Notes: generated by a model not told the origin, from the sequence alone. A stretch of 64,000 nucleotides of DNA from Marinactinospora thermotolerans DSM 45154 (GCF_900167435.1 NZ_FUWS01000004.1:62001-126000), one strand, 5' to 3'; shown: positions 43,125 through 52,136, counted from the first letter of the stretch. Numbers and translations are program-made.

Positions 43125-44087
43125 TCAGGGCCAGCGCATGTCCGTGGAGTAGGGCAGCTCGGCCACCTTGGTGTCGGAGTGGGAGTTGAGCTCCTCATAG
43201 AGCTGGGTCCAGGCGGCCTGTGGGGTGTTGTTCGTGGTGGAACAGCCGCCTCGCTGTTCGCAGGCCTTGCGCTGGGACATCGCGCCGACGAAGCGGACGT
43301 TGCCCTTGCCGGACCTGGCCCCCCAGGCGCTGATCGCCGCCCACTGGCGGGCCTGGATGCCGTCGGTCCGGTAGATCTGGGGGATCGCGCGGATCGAGGG
43401 GGCGGCGCCGGTGGCGACGTAGTGGAGGTCGGCCAGGCTCCAGCCGTTGCTGCACGAGGTCGACGACGAGCCGTAGCCGGGGCAGCCGTCGGCGGAGTTG
43501 GCCGCGTACAGGCTGCGCGAGGTGGCGCCGGTGAAGGCGTCGACCCAGCCGCGGGCCCAGGCCCGGTCCGACCAGACGGGTTCGGCGTCGAAGGCCGCGG
43601 CGATGGAGACCGGTCCCGCCGGGACCGTCTTGGCGGCGTCCTCCACCACGCGGGCCCAGGCGCGGCCCGCATCGGCACCCCCCACGCCTCCGTCGGACTT
43701 GTTGTTGACCCCCAGGGCGAGGATGGCCTGTGCCGTGCCGGTCCGGCAGGAGGTGAACCCTTCGGCCCACTGGGCGGCGAAGGCGGCGGCCTGCGCGGCG
43801 GGGACGCGGGGTGTGGAGCTGTCGGCGCGTGTGCCGGGGTGGCGCAGCACGTTGTTCTTCTCCTGGGTGCCGAAGAACAGGATGCGCACTCCGCCGCGTC
43901 CGGTCTTGCCCTCTTCGCATCCGGCGTTGCGTGCGGCTGTGGCGTCGGCGGAGGTGCCGGCGAGGGGGACGTAGCGGCTCACGGTCGCCGCCGGGGCGCT
44001 GGCGGCGGTGGCCGGGAGGGCGGTGAGTGAGAGTGCGGCCAGTGGGATGGTGGCGAGCAGTGCCGCGCGGCGACGGTTGAAACGCAT
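43125..44087 (-). CDS. Secreted protein of unknown function
   Basis: A 320-residue exported protein. MRFNRRRAALLATIPLAALS ends in a Sec signal peptide with an ALPATAASA cleavage region near residue 30. The mature protein has alternating hydrophobic strands and helices with RILFFGTQEKNNVL, AILALGVNNKSDGG, SIAAAFDAEPVWSDRAWARG and SIRAIPQIYRTDGIQARQWA. It has six cysteines in the C-terminal half, likely paired (GCPGYGSSSTSCSNG and CEQRGGC). The D-E placed after a beta strand (AFDAEP) and the order of strands suggest a TIM-barrel glycoside-hydrolase-like fold, but I do not recognise the family. Start ATG 44087 is preceded by GGAGGAAT. Confidence 0.75.
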   Translation of the reverse strand: MRFNRRRAALLATIPLAALSLTALPATAASAPAATVSRYVPLAGTSADATAARNAGCEEGKTGRGGVRILFFGTQEKNNVLRHPGTRADSSTPRVPAAQAAAFAAQWAEGFTSCRTGTAQAILALGVNNKSDGGVGGADAGRAWARVVEDAAKTVPAGPVSIAAAFDAEPVWSDRAWARGWVDAFTGATSRSLYAANSADGCPGYGSSSTSCSNGWSLADLHYVATGAAPSIRAIPQIYRTDGIQARQWAAISAWGARSGKGNVRFVGAMSQRKACEQRGGCSTTNNTPQAAWTQLYEELNSHSDTKVAELPYSTDMRWP

Positions 44088-44326
44088 GTGGATTCCTCCG
44101 GTTCGGCTGCGGACGAGGGCGTACGCCCGGTTTCTCATTCAGCCGTGTGGAGTGAGGGAAGAGGTGAACCACATCGACCGCGGGAGTTTCCCGGGCAAGA
44201 CGGACAGTTCGGGGGTGGGAGGGGCCACGGGTACAGGGGTTCCTTCCCCACCTGGAACACGGTTCCTGCTACCGGGCGGATAGCTTTCCCTACGTGCTGC
44301 TTTCTCGATCCCCGTCGCAAGGGGCC

Positions 44327-45484
44327 ATGTCGGTGGTGCGGTGGGTGGGTGACCTCGTGCTGGTGGTCTTCTTGGCCTCGCCGTGCCTGGTCGGGCCGCA
44401 CCCCGGTATCACTCCCGTTCTCCCGCCGCTGGCCGTGGTCGCGGTGGCGATGACGTTTCCGCCGTTGCTGCTGCGCCGGCGCCACCCGGTCACCGCGGCC
44501 CTGGTGGTGACCGGGGGGGTACTGCTGTCGTTGGGGGTGTTGTCCCTTCCACGGCTCCCCTTCCTGCTGGCCCAGGGGGTGGTGGTGTTCACGGCCGGTC
44601 TTCGGTGCGCGCGCGGCCCCGGGCTGGCCGTCGGGTGCGTCGCCGCGGCCGGGGCGCTGCTCGGCCAGGCCCTGTGGAGCCCGGGACCGCTGTGGGGGCC
44701 GGAGAGGCTGGTCTGGCTGGTGTGGCTGGGGATGGCGTTGGCGCTGGGGGACGCCACCCGGAGCAGGCGCGCCTATGTCGCCGAGATGGTCGAGCGGGCG
44801 CGCCGGGCCGAGCAGACGCGGGAGGAGGAGGCGCGGCGCCGGGTGGCCGAGGAACGGTTGCGCATCGCCCGGGAGCTGCACGACGTCATCGCCCACCACA
44901 TCGCGTTGGTCAACGTGCAGTCGGGGGTGGCCGCGCATCTGTTGCGTAGCGATCCCGCGGCGGCCGAGCAGGCGCTGGCGCACGTCCGCCATTCGGGCCG
45001 GGAGGTGCTGGAAGAGCTGGGGGTGCTGTTGGGGGTGTTGCGTCAATCCGGCGAGCCGGACGCGCCTACCGAGCCGGCGCCCGGCCTGTCCCAGTTCGCC
45101 GCGCTACTGGAGACGTTCGCCTCAACGGGGCTGCGGGTCGACTGCGAGGTGCGCGGTGAGCCACGGGCGGTGTCCCTGGGGGTGGACCTCGTCGCCTACC
45201 GTGTCCTCCAGGAGTCGTTGACCAACGTCCACAAGCACGGTGGTGGATCGCCCGCACGGCTCCTGTTGGACTACACCGGTGACACCCTGACCGTGGAGGT
45301 GCGCAACGACCACGCCGGGGCGGCCGGTCGAGGGGAGGAGGCGCGTGGCACGGGGCTGGGGCTGGTGGGGATGCGCGAGCGGGTGACGGCCGTGGGCGGG
45401 ACGCTGCACGCCGGGCCGCTGGAGACGGGCGGGTTCTTGGTCCGCGCGGTGCTCCCGGCGGCGGAGACGGGGGCGCGGACGTGA
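44327..45484 (+). CDS. Sensor histidine kinase (HisKA_3)
   Basis: A 385-residue kinase. The N-terminal membrane domain has about five hydrophobic segments (LVLVVFLASPCLVG; FPPLLLRRRHPVTAALVVTG); the cytoplasmic helix carries the phospho-His in IARELHDVIAHHIALVNVQS; and the ATPase has ESLTNVHKHGGGSPARLLLD (N box) and RGTGLGLVGMRERVTAVGGT (G box). This is the DesK/LiaS-like group common in actinobacteria. ATG 44327 with AAGGGG upstream is preferred; GTG 44294 is possible. Its stop overlaps the response regulator start (GTGA). Confidence 0.92.
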   Translation: MSVVRWVGDLVLVVFLASPCLVGPHPGITPVLPPLAVVAVAMTFPPLLLRRRHPVTAALVVTGGVLLSLGVLSLPRLPFLLAQGVVVFTAGLRCARGPGLAVGCVAAAGALLGQALWSPGPLWGPERLVWLVWLGMALALGDATRSRRAYVAEMVERARRAEQTREEEARRRVAEERLRIARELHDVIAHHIALVNVQSGVAAHLLRSDPAAAEQALAHVRHSGREVLEELGVLLGVLRQSGEPDAPTEPAPGLSQFAALLETFASTGLRVDCEVRGEPRAVSLGVDLVAYRVLQESLTNVHKHGGGSPARLLLDYTGDTLTVEVRNDHAGAAGRGEEARGTGLGLVGMRERVTAVGGTLHAGPLETGGFLVRAVLPAAETGART

Positions 45485-46185
45485 CGATACGGGTCCTGCT
45501 GGTCGACGACCAGACGCTGATCCGCGCCGGGTTTCGGGTACTCATCGACTCCGCGCCCGACATGGAGGTCGTCGGCGAGGCCGCCAGTGGCGGTGAGGCG
45601 ATCGACCTGGCCCGCCGCTGCCGGTGCGACGTGATCCTCATGGACATCCGCATGCCGGGGGGCGACGGCCTGGCCGCGACCCGGGCCATCACCGCAGATG
45701 AGAGCCTGGCAGGGGTACGCATACTCATCCTCACCACCTTCGAGATCGACGAGTACGTGTTCCAGGCGCTACGGGCGGGGGCCAGTGGCTTTCTCGGCAA
45801 GAGCGTGGAACCGGCCGAGCTGCTGGCGGCCATCCGCCAGGTCGAGCGGGGGGATGCGCTGCTGTCCCCCAAGGCCACCCGGAGCCTCATCGAGCACTTC
45901 CTGGACCAGCCCGAACCGGGCCCGGGCATCGCCCCCGAGCGCGTATCGGCGCTGACCGCGCGAGAACGCGAGGTGGTCGGGCTCGTCGCCGAAGGGCTGT
46001 CCAACGACGAGATCGCCGAGCGGCTTGTCGTCGCCCCGCTCACGGTCAAGACCCACGCCAACCGGGCCATGGTCAAACTCGGGGCGCGTGACCGCGCCCA
46101 ACTGGTGGTCATGGCCTACCAGACCGGACTGGCCCGGCCGCGGGTTCCCCCTTTGAGGGCGGGCCCCGTCGCTGAAGGCCGTTAG
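45481..46185 (+). CDS. NarL/LuxR-type response regulator
   Basis: A 234-residue response regulator translationally coupled to the preceding kinase (GTG 45481 overlaps its TGA). Receiver: VLLVDDQTLIRAGFRVLIDS, phospho-acceptor in CDVILMDIRMPGGDG, Lys in GFLGKSVEPAEL. DNA-binding domain: LTAREREVVGLVAEGLSNDE followed by IAERLVVAPLTVKTHANRAM. It forms a standard two-component system with the kinase; targets are unknown, though the EamA-type transporter gene downstream is convergent and so not in the operon. Confidence 0.93.
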   Translation: MTIRVLLVDDQTLIRAGFRVLIDSAPDMEVVGEAASGGEAIDLARRCRCDVILMDIRMPGGDGLAATRAITADESLAGVRILILTTFEIDEYVFQALRAGASGFLGKSVEPAELLAAIRQVERGDALLSPKATRSLIEHFLDQPEPGPGIAPERVSALTAREREVVGLVAEGLSNDEIAERLVVAPLTVKTHANRAMVKLGARDRAQLVVMAYQTGLARPRVPPLRAGPVAEGR

Positions 46186-46214
46186 CGTGCCGGCAGGTGG
46201 CCTTCAGCGACGGG
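46165..46214. terminator. Bidirectional terminator, 16-bp stem
   Basis: CCCGTCGCTGAAGGCC (46165-46180) and its perfect complement 46199-46214 around an 18-nt loop. It overlaps the ends of both convergent genes. Confidence 0.8.
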
Positions 46215-47082
46215 ACGTCAGGGAGGGGGCCGGGGCGGCGGGCTCGGGGGTGGACAGCAGCACGATTCCGCGCACCGCCACGATCCCGGCGAGCAGGCTC
46301 ACCCCGGCGCCCCAGACGCCGGCCAGGTAGGTCTCGTCCATGAACACCACTCCCACGACGACCGCGGTGGCCGGGTTGGCCAGCGTCATCGTGGCCAGGG
46401 GAGCGCCCACGCCCATGTCCCGGTAGGCGGCCTGGGACAGCAGCAGGCCCGCGCAGGCCAGCAGCGCGAGCCCGACGGGGGACCAGTCCACCAGGCCCAT
46501 GGGGCCGGAGAGGGAGAACTGGGTCAGCACCGTCTTGGTCAGCGCCGAGGCGACCCCGAAGGCCACGCCCGAGGCGGCCGCGAACAGCAGGCTGCGCCGG
46601 ACGGGGTGGGCGGTGCGTGAGGCGGCCAGGCCCATGACCGCCAGGACGGCGAGCGTGAGGAGCAGGACCAGGGGAACGGAGTCGTCCCGCAGCGGGTGTC
46701 CGGAGCTGTCCTGGGAGGTGGTGGCGAGCATGACGGCCAGGGCGAGCACGGTCAGAACCGCGCCATGCCACTCGCGGGGGCCGACCCTGCGGCCGGCCAG
46801 CCAGGCCGACCAGGGCAGCGCGAACACCAGGGTCAAGGTGCCCAGGGGCTGCACCACGATCAGCGCTCCGTAGACGAGCGCGACCGCGTGGAGGAGCGCG
46901 CCGAGGGCGTTCAACGCCACCGACAGCCACCACAGACGTTGCTCCAACAGCGCGCGCAGGGCCGAGCGGGTGCGGGAGCGCCCGTTGAGCAGGGAGGCCA
47001 GACGCCGTTGTGCCACCGCGCCACCGCCGTAGCACAGTGCGGAGACGACCGAAAGGGCGACGGCGATCCAAAAGTCGTTCAT
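46204..47082 (-). CDS. EamA/DMT-type transporter
   Basis: A 292-residue membrane protein with about ten hydrophobic helices, starting FWIAVALSVVSALCYGGGAV and containing LVYGALIVVQPLGTLTLVFA, FGVASALTKTVL and PLATMTLANPATAVVVGVVF, then DETYLAGVWGAGVSLLAGIV. The two-fold repeat and the VQPLGxLxLVFALP motif place it in the actinobacterial DMT-superfamily exporter group. The substrate is unknown. A palindrome TACTGCG-TT-CGCAGTA lies about 130 bp upstream (47213-47228) and may be a regulator site. The C-terminus is a short Pro/Ala tail. Confidence 0.85.
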   Translation of the reverse strand: MNDFWIAVALSVVSALCYGGGAVAQRRLASLLNGRSRTRSALRALLEQRLWWLSVALNALGALLHAVALVYGALIVVQPLGTLTLVFALPWSAWLAGRRVGPREWHGAVLTVLALAVMLATTSQDSSGHPLRDDSVPLVLLLTLAVLAVMGLAASRTAHPVRRSLLFAAASGVAFGVASALTKTVLTQFSLSGPMGLVDWSPVGLALLACAGLLLSQAAYRDMGVGAPLATMTLANPATAVVVGVVFMDETYLAGVWGAGVSLLAGIVAVRGIVLLSTPEPAAPAPSLTSRR

Positions 47083-47827
47083 GCCGCCAGGAACCTCTCC
47101 CGCGGGTGCCGGGCGCGGGGAGGGGGAGTCGGGCGAAGGCGTGCGGTGGGCATGGAAGAACTCTGCCCGGTCGCGGGACGGGTTGTCGTCATCTCAAACG
47201 AGGCTTTCTCTCTACTGCGTTCGCAGTACGGGGGGCGACCGGTGACGTACGGCGCTGTCCCGTCCCACCGACGTCGTTTTCCGGAAAGGACGCGGGAAGG
47301 GGCGGTCCTTTCCGGTTGAGGGACGGGGCGGAATTTCGTCATCGCCGGTCGGGAAGACCGCCGCCGGAGGGGGGAGCGCGGGGCGGCGGCGGTCGGGGGA
47401 GGGTCCTGAGACGGGTGGGGAAGAGGTGACTGTCACGGAAATCTGGAAACGGTCGTCCGCATTCCCCAGGTGATACCCGCCCTGCGGGGAAGTGCCCGAT
47501 CCGGACACGGGCATTTTCAGGCTTTTCCTCATTTGAGGATGTCTCCGGCAACGCCTCGGGGGACAGTATGTCTGCTGAGCCGAGTTCTTCGCCGAGCCCG
47601 GTCTCCGGCTTCAGGCAGGATTTCGCGGAGGTGGTAGCCCGCGGGATCCTGCCTTTCTCCGTTTCCGGGTATGGATGGAATTCCAGGTGACTGGACCATC
47701 CGGATCATGCCTTTTAATCTTTCCTCAACTTGTCACACGGAACGGCGGCCCCATCTACCAGGGCCAATCGCCTTCCGCGGGGACAGGATGGCCAATCGTG
47801 GGCTCGGCGGAGAAAACGGAGAACCCT
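47083..47827. other. 745-bp intergenic region with palindrome and hairpin
   Basis: No gene is supported. It contains the perfect palindrome TACTGCGTTCGCAGTA (47213-47228) next to a pyrimidine-rich CTTTCTCTC tract, and a hairpin CCGGAAAGGAC / GTCCTTTCCGG (47281-47291 / 47305-47315). The right part, from about 47500, is less GC-rich and must contain the promoter of the small membrane protein/Crp unit. Confidence 0.6.
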
Positions 47828-48010
47828 ATGGAACATGTTCCCATCGTCATAGCGGGGGTCGTCTCCCTCGCGGTAATCTTCCTTGTCGGCTTCATCGTCG
47901 CCCGGCTCAGCCGGAAACCCGCCACCGTCCGTTCGATCGCGTCGATCATCACCGCAGTCGCCATACTGTGCGGCGCGATTCCGGCTATTGTCACGGCTTT
48001 CTATGGTTGA
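47828..48010 (+). CDS. Small membrane protein, 60 residues
   Basis: MEHVPIVIAGVVSLAVIFLV then GFIVARLSRKPATVRSIASI and ITAVAILCGAIPAIVTAFYG: two transmembrane helices with a short basic cytoplasmic loop (RLSRKPATVR). ATG 47828 is preceded by GGAGAA. Its last codons overlap the ATG of the Crp/Fnr gene (48003), so the two are co-translated. No family recognised. The coupling suggests that it may sense or anchor something for the regulator. Confidence 0.7.
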   Translation: MEHVPIVIAGVVSLAVIFLVGFIVARLSRKPATVRSIASIITAVAILCGAIPAIVTAFYG

Positions 48011-48842
48011 GCATCTCACCGCGGTGCAGCCGGGCCCGGGAAATCCGCCGTCACAGCGGTTCCTGGGCCAGCTGCGCCGTGAAACCCGCCGTCGGATTCT
48101 CGGCCTGGGCCGGTTGCGCACCTACGGTCCAGGCGACCCCATCGCCCGGCAGGGGGAGGTCGGCGACATCGTCTACCTGCTTCTGCGCGGCCACGCCAAA
48201 ATCAGCGCCGCCACCGAGGAGGGCCGTTCGGTCCTCCTCGCGATCCGTGGTTCCGGAGACCTTCTGGGCGTGCTGGAACTGCTCCGTCCACACACCTGGC
48301 AGCACAACGTCGTCTCCGTCGACGCGGTGCAGGCCGTGGCGATCGGCGCGGAGCGGCTCCGCCGTTTCGTCGAACGCGACTCCGAGACCGCCCTGGCCGT
48401 CAGCGGCTACCTCGCCCGGCTCCTACGCGAGTCCGAGCAGCGTTTCATCGAGGCGGCCACCCATTCCGCCCGGCAGCGCCTGAGTCGTGTGCTGTCGGAC
48501 CTGGCCGACCAGTACGGCCGGGTCGAAGGCGGGCGGGTGCGCATCGACGTCGACCTGACCCAGGGCGAACTCGCCTCGCTCATCGCGGCGTCGGAACCGA
48601 CGGTCCACCGCGAGCTGGGTTTCCTGCGCCGCCGCGGCATCGTCGAGCCGGGATACCGCAGGATCGTCGTCCTCGACCTCCCTGCCCTGCGCCGCGTGGC
48701 GGTTCCCGGAACGCCGGCGGTGGCACCGGTTCAGCCCGCTGTCACCACGCGCAGGGCCGCCTCCCGGGCCGTGCCCGCGGGATCGGCGACGGTGCCGGCC
48801 GAAGCGGCGACGATCGCACCATCGACCAGGAACAGGAGGTGA
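48003..48842 (+). CDS. Crp/Fnr family transcriptional regulator
   Basis: A 279-residue regulator. The cNMP-binding-like beta barrel runs about 20-145 (RLRTYGPGDPIARQGEVGDI, VYLLLRGHAKISAATEEGRS, DLLGVLELL). The winged helix has LTQGELASLIAASEPTVHRE then LGFLRRRGIVEPGYRRIVVL. The cAMP phosphate-binding RxS segment is not evident, so the ligand may differ. The C-terminal 40 residues are low-complexity Ala/Pro/Thr. ATG 48003 overlaps the small membrane protein gene by eight bases. Its 3' end overlaps the convergent TetR gene by 112 bp. Confidence 0.88.
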   Translation: MVEHLTAVQPGPGNPPSQRFLGQLRRETRRRILGLGRLRTYGPGDPIARQGEVGDIVYLLLRGHAKISAATEEGRSVLLAIRGSGDLLGVLELLRPHTWQHNVVSVDAVQAVAIGAERLRRFVERDSETALAVSGYLARLLRESEQRFIEAATHSARQRLSRVLSDLADQYGRVEGGRVRIDVDLTQGELASLIAASEPTVHRELGFLRRRGIVEPGYRRIVVLDLPALRRVAVPGTPAVAPVQPAVTTRRAASRAVPAGSATVPAEAATIAPSTRNRR

Positions 48843-49288
48843 GCGGCGGCCGACTCCGGATCGGCCACGCCATCACGCCGCGCCAGCGCGACCAGCCGGG
48901 TCCGCAGGCGCTCCTTGTGCGACCGCAGGGCCTGGACGGCCAGCGGCGAGACCGCGCCGAGCTCGCCGAAGGCGTTGACGAAGGCGCACCCCCGAAAACC
49001 GGGGGTGGCGAACCACGCGGCGAGGAAGTCGAACACCGCGCAGACACGGGGGGTGGTCGCGGGGGTGTTCTCCACGAAGTCGGTCAGGGCCGTGATCCAG
49101 CGTTCGTCGCGGCGTCGCAGATAGGCGGCGACGAGCGCTTCCTTGGCGGGAAAGCACTGGTAGAGCCGTTTGAGGGAGACCTCGGCCCGTGCCCGGATGG
49201 CGTCCATGCCCACGGCCTGGATGCCCTGCTGGTAGAAGAGGGCGTCGGCGGCATCGAGCACACGTTCACGGATCGGGTCGGCGTCCAC
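48731..49288 (-). CDS. TetR/AcrR family regulator of the DUF1348 gene
   Basis: A 185-residue TetR protein. Helix-turn-helix region: [20 protein letters not shown] then [20 protein letters not shown] and [20 protein letters not shown]. The C-terminal part has [19 protein letters not shown], the signature of the TetR group that regulates small oxidoreductase/SnoaL genes. GTG 49288 is the start. The gene is divergent from a DUF1348 gene, and two identical perfect 7-bp-arm palindromes lie between them, so autoregulation and control of the neighbour are nearly certain. Its tail overlaps the Crp gene. Confidence 0.9.
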   Translation of the reverse strand: MDADPIRERVLDAADALFYQQGIQAVGMDAIRARAEVSLKRLYQCFPAKEALVAAYLRRRDERWITALTDFVENTPATTPRVCAVFDFLAAWFATPGFRGCAFVNAFGELGAVSPLAVQALRSHKERLRTRLVALARRDGVADPESAAAHLLFLVDGAIVAASAGTVADPAGTAREAALRVVTAG

Positions 49289-49311
49289 CGGGCCTCTGCT
49301 TCCTTGCCGGG

Positions 49312-49362
49312 GAGAACGAGCGTTCTCTAGACTACCGGACGGGTGCGAGAACGCCCGTTCTC
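49312..49362. promoter_or_regulatory. Two identical TetR operators, GAGAACG-nn-CGTTCTC
   Basis: GAGAACGAGCGTTCTC (49312-49327) and GAGAACGCCCGTTCTC (49347-49362) are perfect 7-bp inverted repeats with 2-bp centres, centres 35 bp apart, in the 92-bp gap between divergent TetR and DUF1348 genes. One copy probably covers each promoter. Confidence 0.85.
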
Positions 49363-49380
49363 CATTCTTCGGGAGGAAAC

Positions 49381-49839
49381 ATGACAGCACGTCCGCCGCT
49401 TCCGCCCTTTGACGAGGCCGGCGCCCTCCGCAAGGTGCAGGCGGCCGAGGACGCCTGGAACACCCGTGATCCCGAACGTGTGGCGCTCGCCTACACCGAG
49501 GACTCCCTCTGGCGCAATCGAGGGGAGTTCATCCAGGGGCGCGCCGAGATCCTGGACTTTTTGACCCGCAAGTGGAAGCGAGAGCTCGACTACGCGCTCC
49601 GCAAGGAGCTGTGGAGCTTCCGCGGCAACCGCATCGCCGTGCGCTTCCAGTACGAGTGGCACGACGAGTCGGGACAGGCCTGGCGCAGCTACGGCAACGA
49701 GCTGTGGGAGTTCAACGACCACGGCCTGATGCGCCGACGCGAGGCGAGCATCAACGACGTGCCCATCCGGCCGGAGCAGCGGCGCATCCACGGGCCCCGT
49801 CCCGACTCCGAGCGCGGACTGGCCCTGCCGCTTCGCTGA
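49381..49839 (+). CDS. DUF1348 nuclear-transport-factor-2-like protein
   Basis: A 152-residue SnoaL/NTF2-like protein of the DUF1348 family: [20 protein letters not shown] then [20 protein letters not shown] and [19 protein letters not shown]; the ending [20 protein letters not shown] is diagnostic. NTF2-like folds bind small hydrophobic ligands or act as enzymes; the substrate for DUF1348 is unknown. ATG 49381 follows GGGAGGAAAC. It is controlled by the divergent TetR gene through two palindromes. Confidence 0.93.
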   Translation: MTARPPLPPFDEAGALRKVQAAEDAWNTRDPERVALAYTEDSLWRNRGEFIQGRAEILDFLTRKWKRELDYALRKELWSFRGNRIAVRFQYEWHDESGQAWRSYGNELWEFNDHGLMRRREASINDVPIRPEQRRIHGPRPDSERGLALPLR

Positions 49840-49849
49840 GAAGACGCGG

Positions 49850-49887
49850 GCGGGGAGGGGGCGGGCCATCGGTCCGCCCCTCCCCGC
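49850..49887. terminator. Stem-loop between convergent genes
   Basis: GCGGGGAGGGGGCGG (49850-49864) pairs with CCGCCCCTCCCCGC (49874-49887), one bulged G, between the DUF1348 and SMI1 genes. Confidence 0.7.
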
Positions 49888-49896
49888 GCCCCGGCT

Positions 49897-50340
49897 CTAA
49901 CGGAACCAACCGTTGCCCTCGGCGGAGCAGCGGAGCAGGTAGTCGCGGAGCGAGACGGCGACCAGGCGTCGCTGATCGGTCTCGTGGTCCCACACGATGA
50001 CGGCCGGACCGTAATCGGTGTAGGCATAGGCGAACTGGGGTCCCATGTCGCTGTCGCCGAAGAACATCAGCGTGTCGAAGGGGGCGTACAGCTCCCGGTA
50101 GTCCGGCTCGGCGCGCATGGCGAGGTTGTCCTCGACGATGCGCGCCGCCGGCCACACCACCGCGTCGCCGTAGCCGTTGACCACCCCGTCGACCTCTCCC
50201 AACAGCCCACGTAGTTCCGAGGGGACGGGCAGGCCGAGCGCCTCCTCGATCCGGTCGAGCACCGCCGCGTCGGCGGGCTCGGGCAGATCCGTTTCGGGAT
50301 ACAGTTCACCGATCAGTTCACGCCACACATGGTGAATCAT
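49897..50340 (-). CDS. SMI1/KNR4 (SUKH) family protein
   Basis: A 147-residue protein starting MIHHVWRELIGELYPETDLP, with the SUKH pattern ADAAVLDRIEEALGLPVPSE, LRGLLGEVDGVVNGYG, then LMFFGDSDMGPQFAYAYTDY and VIVWDHETDQRRLVAVSLRD. SUKH domains are frequent as immunity proteins for contact-dependent and secreted nuclease toxins but also occur alone with unknown roles. No polymorphic toxin gene is adjacent, so an immunity function is not supported here. ATG 50340 is the clear start. Confidence 0.88.
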   Translation of the reverse strand: MIHHVWRELIGELYPETDLPEPADAAVLDRIEEALGLPVPSELRGLLGEVDGVVNGYGDAVVWPAARIVEDNLAMRAEPDYRELYAPFDTLMFFGDSDMGPQFAYAYTDYGPAVIVWDHETDQRRLVAVSLRDYLLRCSAEGNGWFR

Positions 50341-51329
50341 CACAGCTCGTCCAAGGCACGGGAAATCGGCGGGCTCACGCCCCCGGCGGTGGGCACTGCG
50401 GCCGTGAGCCGGAAACACCGCCGTGGTCTGCGGCTTTCGCCCTCCGCCACCCTTGGGGAGGGGAAGCGGCGAGGTGCTTCGAGAGGTGAGCGCGGCCGGG
50501 GCCGCGCGCTCTCGCCGCCCCCTCGGTCGTCCCGGCCCGGCGCAGGGCCGTGCGCGGGCGCCAACAAGGGTCAGCGCCCTCGCGGCCATCACCGGGGCAC
50601 GGGCCGCCCGGCGCCAACGGCCGTCCCGGTGCGTCGGGCGACGCCGATCGCAATCGGACGCGGACTCGCGCAGCCCGCGCGTCCGGCCCGGCGCCTGCGG
50701 AGGAGAGCGCGGTTTCCGGCGGTGGCGACAGCCCCCGCCCCAGGGGCTCGCCGTGATCAGCGCCGGGGGCGGGCCTGGGACTCCGCCGACGACGCGCGGA
50801 AGCGGTCTTGGCGTCTGATTATCGAGTCGTGCAGGGCGGCAGGGACGAGGGCGGCTTTAGGAGCGCCGGGCCGTATCAGGTCGCCGAAGTCGCGTCGCCG
50901 CGGTCGGGGAGCGGGTCTTCGCGGCGACGTCGACCGGGTTCACCGGCCGGCGGCTCTCCCGTGGTCCGGCCAGATGACCACCGAGGGCCGGGGGAACATG
51001 GCCAAGGTGTTCGAGGCCGGCCTGGACGCCGACCCCCGGTTCTGGAGGCCGGCGGTCGATGAGCCGCCCGCGTGGCGCCGCGCGCTCCGTCCGTCCCCGG
51101 GAAGTGCGCGGGCCTTCCGCCACCTCGGCGCTGATCCGCTCCAGGGGAACGGCCACACCAAGAACGGTCCAACCCCCGTCCGCTTCCAGGCGAGGGGAAC
51201 ACCGCGGTGCGCGTCCAGGGCGACGAGGCGGATCCGCCCGGCAGGGCACGCAAGGTCACCGGCGCACGGGTTCCTCGGAGGAAGCGGCGGCGGTGGGGAG
51301 GCGAGCCGGTCGGTACCAAAGGCCGTGCC
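50341..51329. other. 989-bp stretch without a supported gene
   Basis: Both strands hold long open frames, but the products are Arg/Gly/Pro-biased with no motif. A plus-strand segment at about 50970-51130 (GNMAKVFEAGLDADPRFWRP) looks slightly protein-like without a family. It could contain a decayed gene or long regulatory DNA. Confidence 0.5.
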
Positions 51330-51977
51330 CTAGTGGAGGCGGGTCAGCACGTGGGCGTCGAGGAAGCCCCGCTCGGAGGCCGGGTCGTGGAGCAGCCGGG
51401 CGAAGGTGACCAGCCCGACCCCGGCCAGCAATTCGACGAACCGGTCCACCGGCCAGCTGTAGGCGGGCGCCACCTTGTGGTCGAAGCGGACCGGCTCCGG
51501 TCCGTCGGTCGCGAAGAACGAGGTCAGGAGCAGACCGCCCGGCGCCAGGACACGCGCCTGCTCGGCGAGCAGCGCGGGCAGCTCCTCCGGCGGGGTGTGG
51601 ATCATCGAGTAGTGGGCCAGCACGCCGCCGAGCGCGTTGTCGTGGATGGGCAGGGCCTCCATCCGCGCCTCGTCGAACCGCAGCGCCGGATGGGCCCGCC
51701 GGGCGTGGTCGACCATGGCCGGGGAGAGGTCGAGCCCGAAGGCGTCCAGCCCCAGGTCGCGCAGCATGGCCGTCAGGTGCCCGGGGCCACAGCCGACGTC
51801 GGCCGTCCGCAGATTGCCTGTCCCGCGCACCAGCTCAGCGAAGATGCCGATCATGTTCCGCGAGAACGGCTGCGTCTCCAGCCGGTCGGCGAACAACGAC
51901 GCATACAGTTCGACGACCCCGTCGTAGGCCGTCCGGGTCTCGTCCTGGTACTCCGCCACGGGAAAGGAAGCTAGCAC
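51330..51977 (-). CDS. Class I SAM-dependent methyltransferase
   Basis: A 215-residue methyltransferase: YQDETRTAYDGVVELYASLF lead, SAM motif I TADVGCGPGHLTAMLRDLGL, motif II GLDLSPAMVDHARRAHP, motif III region ALPIHDNALGGVLAHYSMIH and EQARVLAPGGLLLTSFFA. GTG 51977 lies 7 bases after GGGGAGG, and the protein then begins VLASFPVAEYQ. This ubiE/Methyltransf_11/25-type enzyme acts on an unknown small molecule. It is monocistronic. Confidence 0.88.
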   Translation of the reverse strand: MLASFPVAEYQDETRTAYDGVVELYASLFADRLETQPFSRNMIGIFAELVRGTGNLRTADVGCGPGHLTAMLRDLGLDAFGLDLSPAMVDHARRAHPALRFDEARMEALPIHDNALGGVLAHYSMIHTPPEELPALLAEQARVLAPGGLLLTSFFATDGPEPVRFDHKVAPAYSWPVDRFVELLAGVGLVTFARLLHDPASERGFLDAHVLTRLH

Positions 51978-52136
51978 CCGCACACCTCCCCTGTTTCTGC
52001 GGCCCCGCGCCGAGACCGATGGCGGCGGGAGCCGATAGGCCGCCGTGAGCACGGCCGGCCACCGGCCGGCCGATTCCTGGAGGAACCGGCGAGGACCGAC
52101 CAGAGGATCGACACCGGTGAGGGCCGCGCACCGGAC

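Noticed and set aside
49897-50340. SMI1/KNR4 protein as immunity partner of a toxin
   Set aside because: No polymorphic toxin or secretion gene is nearby; family membership alone is not enough.
50329-51333. A 334-codon plus-strand open frame
   Set aside because: Arg/Gly/Pro-biased product with no domain, overlapping the SMI1 start; high-GC noise is the simpler reading.
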